This document shows, piece by piece, positions 61,066-64,000 of a DNA stretch of 64,000 bases. The notes below the pieces were generated by a model. The model worked only from the letters and a program-made list of their open reading frames with translations. It was not told where the DNA came from and did not search any database. The stretch covers positions 1,426,001-1,490,000 of the forward strand of contig NZ_OU015584.1 of the NCBI RefSeq assembly GCF_907165195.1, written 5' to 3'. The position numbers and the translations under genes are program-made. Source of the stretch: Parvicella tangerina. Lineage in GTDB: Bacteria; Bacteroidota; Bacteroidia; Flavobacteriales_D; Parvicellaceae. How positions within the stretch are numbered: the first letter of the stretch is position 1; each line of letters opens with the position of its first letter.

Positions 61066-62670
61066 ATGAAGAAATCAATTTATTTAATAGGCGCATTGCT
61101 CTTTTCGGGAGTGTTGTTCGCTCAGAAAGGAAGACCAGATAATTGGTATTTGTTAGATCCCAACGAGGATAAAGTTTATGGAGCTGGGATAGAGCAGGCT
61201 TATAAAACGCTGGGAGATCGTAAAGGAGAAAAGGTAATTGTAGCTGTTATTGATTCAGGTGTAGAAGTAGATCACGAAGACCTTAAGGACGTTATTTGGG
61301 TAAATGAAGATGAAGTCCCTAATAATGGAAAAGATGACGATAACAATGGGTATGTAGATGATGTTCACGGATGGAGCTTTTTAGGAGGCCCTGAAGAAGA
61401 TATCAATTATGAAGCCCTGGAGTTAGCTAGAATTTATCAGGATCTTAAACCAAAATACAGTAAGCTTCAAGAGTTTGAAGTGCCTGCTGATAAAAAAGAT
61501 GAGTATAAGTATTGGTTACAGATTCAGGTGGAGTATGAAGAAGAAATGGCTTCTAACATGCAACAGTATCAAGTGATGGAGTTGCTCATTGGATATATTG
61601 ATCGAGTGGAGGAGCAAACAGGTCAGTCATTCTCTAAGCAATCCAATAAAGCTTATGATCCAGGAGATAATGAAATGGATGGAAGACTGCAGAAAAGAAT
61701 GAAGTTAATTCTGATGGCTGCAGACCCTGGTTCGCTAAGAGAGGAGTTGGAGCATGGAGCAGAAGCTTATGGTGGAATGGTTAAATATAGTATGTTGGAC
61801 GCAGATTCTCTAAGAAGAGCTGTAGTAGGTGACAATCCAGATGACATTACCGAGAAATTCTATGGATGCAATCGTTATGAAGGACCAGATGCCATGCACG
61901 GTTCACACGTAAGTGGAATTATCGCTGCAAATAGAGAGAACGATCTTGGAATCATTGGTGAGGCAAATAATGTGGAAATCATGGTGTTGAGAGCAGTTCC
62001 AAACGGAGATGAGAGAGATAAAGATGTTGCCAATGCGATTTATTATGCAGTAGATAATGGAGCGAAAGTGATTAACATGAGCTTCGGAAAGTATTATTCT
62101 CCGAATAAAGCTGCAGTTGATGCAGCCGTGAAATATGCACAAGAACACGATGTGTTGTTGGTACACGCTGCAGGAAATGACTCAAAAAATAAAGATGTTG
62201 AAGATTCATACCCAATGAGATATTTGGATGACGGAACTGAAGTGAACAACTGGATCGAAGTGGGGGCTAGTGCCTACAAAAAAGGAAAGAAGATCATCGC
62301 TAGCTTTTCCAACTATGGAAAAACAAAAGTTGATTTCTTCGCACCCGGTGTAGATATCTATTCAACGGTACCTGATCAAAAGTATGAAGATGCTTCAGGT
62401 ACAAGTATGGCTTGTCCTAGTGTAGCTGGTGTTGCAGCGATTATAAGAAGCTACTTTCCTGATTTGACAGCTGCTGAGGTTAGAGATGTTTTGATGGAGA
62501 CAGTGGTGCCTTATAAAAAGAAAGTGCTTTTGCCTGGAGGTATAGTTAAGGAAACTAAGAAAGGTCCAAAACGGAAGAAGAAAAAAGTGAAGATGGAAGA
62601 ACTGTGTATTACAGGTGGTTTTGTGAATTGCAATAACGCAGTTGTACACCTTCTCGAAAAAGAAAAATAA
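61066..62670 (+). CDS. Exported subtilisin-family serine protease (S8)
   Basis: This 534-residue protease has the signal peptide MKKSIYLIGALLFSGVLFAQ. The catalytic triad is Asp63 (VIDSGVEVDH), His278 (GSHVSG context, in DAMHGSHVSG) and Ser447 (SGTSMACPSVAG), with oxyanion Asn in HAAGND. The 215-residue distance from Asp to His is much longer than in subtilisin because of a helical, charged insertion at about 110-250. The C terminus is basic and lacks a T9SS sorting domain, so periplasmic or Sec-only export is likely. It is followed by a strong terminator. Confidence 0.9.
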   Translation: MKKSIYLIGALLFSGVLFAQKGRPDNWYLLDPNEDKVYGAGIEQAYKTLGDRKGEKVIVAVIDSGVEVDHEDLKDVIWVNEDEVPNNGKDDDNNGYVDDVHGWSFLGGPEEDINYEALELARIYQDLKPKYSKLQEFEVPADKKDEYKYWLQIQVEYEEEMASNMQQYQVMELLIGYIDRVEEQTGQSFSKQSNKAYDPGDNEMDGRLQKRMKLILMAADPGSLREELEHGAEAYGGMVKYSMLDADSLRRAVVGDNPDDITEKFYGCNRYEGPDAMHGSHVSGIIAANRENDLGIIGEANNVEIMVLRAVPNGDERDKDVANAIYYAVDNGAKVINMSFGKYYSPNKAAVDAAVKYAQEHDVLLVHAAGNDSKNKDVEDSYPMRYLDDGTEVNNWIEVGASAYKKGKKIIASFSNYGKTKVDFFAPGVDIYSTVPDQKYEDASGTSMACPSVAGVAAIIRSYFPDLTAAEVRDVLMETVVPYKKKVLLPGGIVKETKKGPKRKKKKVKMEELCITGGFVNCNNAVVHLLEKEK

Positions 62671-62690
62671 ATTAAGTGGATTGAATTCGC

Positions 62691-62727
62691 AAAAGCCAAT
62701 TGGAGTCATCTGATTGGCTTTTTTTAT
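62691..62727 (+). terminator. Rho-independent terminator of the subtilase gene
   Basis: A 10-bp perfect stem (AAAAGCCAAT with ATTGGCTTTT) and a 12-base loop are followed by a T-run. The next ATG is 11 bases after it. Confidence 0.85.
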
Positions 62728-62737
62728 AGTTAACACT

Positions 62738-63046
62738 ATGAAAACGATTTTGATTTGTTCATTATTTCTGTCGCTCTTAGGATGTGATTGCTACAGATCA
62801 TACAGTGGCGTAGTTTTAGATGGAGAATCAAATGAACCGATTCAAGGAGTCGAAATTTATAACACGTCAAAAAAGAGTCGTTTGGAGACAATAACTTCCG
62901 TGAATGGCACGTATTCTGGATCAATTGTAGGAGGCTTTATGAATAGCTGTACTAAAACGCATTACTTTCTCTTCTCGAAAGAAGGGTATCGAGATACCGT
63001 TTCTGCAGATTCAGGGAAGTTGATAATGGTCAAGGAAAGCAACTAA
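62738..63046 (+). CDS. Small lipoprotein with carboxypeptidase-regulatory-like fold
   Basis: This 102-residue lipoprotein has lipobox LLGC (Cys16) in MKTILICSLFLSLLGC, followed by CYRSYSGVVLDGESNEPIQGVEIYN and TSVNGTYSGSIVG. This is the beta-sandwich pattern of carboxypeptidase-regulatory-like domains, here occurring alone without a receptor. It also has a second pair of Cys (GCDC, and NSCTK). The start is chosen after the preceding terminator. Its role is unknown. Confidence 0.75.
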   Translation: MKTILICSLFLSLLGCDCYRSYSGVVLDGESNEPIQGVEIYNTSKKSRLETITSVNGTYSGSIVGGFMNSCTKTHYFLFSKEGYRDTVSADSGKLIMVKESN

Positions 63047-63185
63047 CCACACTTTCCGGAATAAATTATTTCCGTTGGATTAGACAGTTTAATAAATCAT
63101 CGGGTATGTTCATAAAAGAAAGAAACATCCTTTCCGAAAACTTCCTGTCTTTATTAATTTTATGCTTCCCAAATAAATCGACTGC

Positions 63186-64000
63186 ATGTATTTAATTTTC
63201 GATACCGAAACGACTGGACTACCTAGAGATTTTAACGCTCCAATTACCGATACGGATAACTGGCCAAGGTGTGTACAGATTGCCTGGCAGTTGCACGATG
63301 AAATGGGAAATCTGATAGAACAGAAAGACTTTTTGATCAAACCGGATGGCTACGATATTCCATTTCAATCTGAACAGATTCACGGTATTTCAACAAAACT
63401 TGCGGAAACAAAAGGTGTAGACGCGAAAGAGGTTTGGAAACAATTTGCAGAGGTATTAAGTAGGTCGAAGTTCGTAGTTGGACAAAACATCATGTTCGAT
63501 GTGAATGTGATGGGATGTGAGTTGTATCGTTATGGCGTAGATTCCTCGTTGACGGATTTACCGATATTAGATACCTGTACAGAAACTACGGCAGAATTGT
63601 GTCAAATACCTGGAGGTAGGGGAGGAAAGTTTAAACTGCCAACATTAACAGAGCTTCACGAACATTTGTTTGGAGTACCTTTTGCAGAAGCGCACAATGC
63701 AACGGCCGATGTGGAAGCTACAACCAGATGTTTCCTGGAGTTAATTCGTAAGCGTTCTTTTAAGGCGGAAGAACTGCAACAAGACGAGCAGTATTTTGAT
63801 CGATTTTTAGTTGAACATCCAGACCCAATTGGAACATGGGACATCAAGCACCTTAACTTAAAAGCAGAATCGGCTGCTTTAAAAGAGGACGATGGAGATG
63901 CCAGTATTTCCAGAAAAGATAAAAAGGAGAATCAGGAACGTCTCGAAGAAGTAAGGTTCTCTCACCTGCATAATCATACACAATTCTCTATTCTTCAATC
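63186..64000 (+). CDS. dnaE: DNA polymerase III alpha subunit with N-terminal exonuclease (3' partial)
   Basis: This gene has 271 complete codons before the window ends. It begins MYLIFDTETTGLPRDFNAPIT, the DnaQ-type exonuclease motif I with its DxE pair. Exo II follows as VVGQNIMFDVNVMG and Exo III as EAHNATADVEATTRCF. The charged linker at about 215-255 leads into FSHLHNHTQFSILQS, the start of the PHP domain of the DnaE polymerase. Bacteroidota carry proofreading on the same chain as the polymerase. No consensus -7 box was found, only a near match TAATTTTA. Confidence 0.9.
   Translation, partial: MYLIFDTETTGLPRDFNAPITDTDNWPRCVQIAWQLHDEMGNLIEQKDFLIKPDGYDIPFQSEQIHGISTKLAETKGVDAKEVWKQFAEVLSRSKFVVGQNIMFDVNVMGCELYRYGVDSSLTDLPILDTCTETTAELCQIPGGRGGKFKLPTLTELHEHLFGVPFAEAHNATADVEATTRCFLELIRKRSFKAEELQQDEQYFDRFLVEHPDPIGTWDIKHLNLKAESAALKEDDGDASISRKDKKENQERLEEVRFSHLHNHTQFSILQ

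Noticed and set aside
63056-63074. Short CGGAA...TTCCG hairpin before dnaE
   Set aside because: A five-base stem without a T-run is too weak to call a terminator.
1-64000. Mobile elements, CRISPR arrays, tRNA/rRNA genes and prophage
   Set aside because: No transposase, integrase, phage gene, regular spacer-repeat array or tRNA-type cloverleaf was found. Gene style looks uniform, so no island boundary is claimed.

Overview
The window is a compact chromosomal segment, almost certainly from a Bacteroidota bacterium of the Flavobacteriales type. The evidence is consistent. There are gliding and type IX secretion (T9SS) genes: a GldJ-like lipoprotein, a PorP/SprF protein, PorU, PorV and PorT. Two secreted proteins carry T9SS C-terminal sorting domains. 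The primary sigma factor is short and lacks region 1.1. TonB-receptor and DUF5686 proteins with N-terminal carboxypeptidase-regulatory domains, a bacillithiol enzyme (BshC), a type B L31 and a PolIII alpha with an N-terminal proofreading domain all fit. Many genes are preceded by the Bacteroidota -7 box TAnnTTTG. No rRNA, tRNA, CRISPR array, insertion sequence, phage gene or integration scar was seen. No stretch over 300 bases lacks a gene; the longest gap is 27706-27988.

Layout. 1-4372: an RND efflux pump (5' end outside the window) and its TolC-like partner. 4516-6124: rpoD and rpe, each with a hairpin terminator. 6203-14574: T9SS locus, with gldJ and porP/sprF leftward and porU and porV rightward from a shared divergent promoter region. 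14655-20909: a lipoprotein, miaE (leftward), an exonuclease/GIY-YIG fusion, a rhodanese lipoprotein, a TonB receptor and an acetyltransferase. 20869-29263 (leftward): DUF5686 protein, a thioredoxin-like protein coupled to two tandem PhoD-type phosphatases, and an Nramp-like transporter with altered metal-site motifs. 29307-32592: bshC and an orphan peptide-binding lipoprotein. 32642-34610 (leftward): histone H1-like protein and small membrane or secreted proteins. 34770-37478: bcp, recA and a TPR lipoprotein. 37447-42072 (leftward): membrane glycosyltransferase-like protein, M1 peptidase and DUF6702 protein. 42238-43808: L31 and a GlmU-like protein. 43810-45621 (leftward): rsgA-dtd-DUF1801 operon. 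45679-48630: DUF4846 protein, a DUF1569/beta-barrel pair and fabG.

48745-55454 is the most unusual part: a tightly packed rightward operon holding a membrane protein, a RimK-type ATP-grasp ligase, an AstE/AspA-type zinc deacylase, a TrmH methyltransferase, a protein fusing a caspase/CHAT-like domain to a SAM methyltransferase, and a divergent Asp/Glu racemase. The five genes from rimK on overlap or are 2 bases apart. The combination of ligase, deacylase, racemase and methyltransferase suggests amino-acid or peptide modification, but its product is unknown.

55440-64000: a YdeI/DUF1801 protein with a CDGSH iron-sulfur tail (leftward), porT, small conserved proteins, an FKBP lipoprotein, DUF3467 protein, a putative porin, a subtilase, a small lipoprotein and the start of dnaE, which runs off the window end.

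Much of the window serves the cell envelope (secretion, efflux, outer-membrane barrels, lipoproteins, exported hydrolases), interleaved with housekeeping information-processing genes. Several genes start almost directly at their predicted transcription start, which suggests leaderless or near-leaderless mRNAs.
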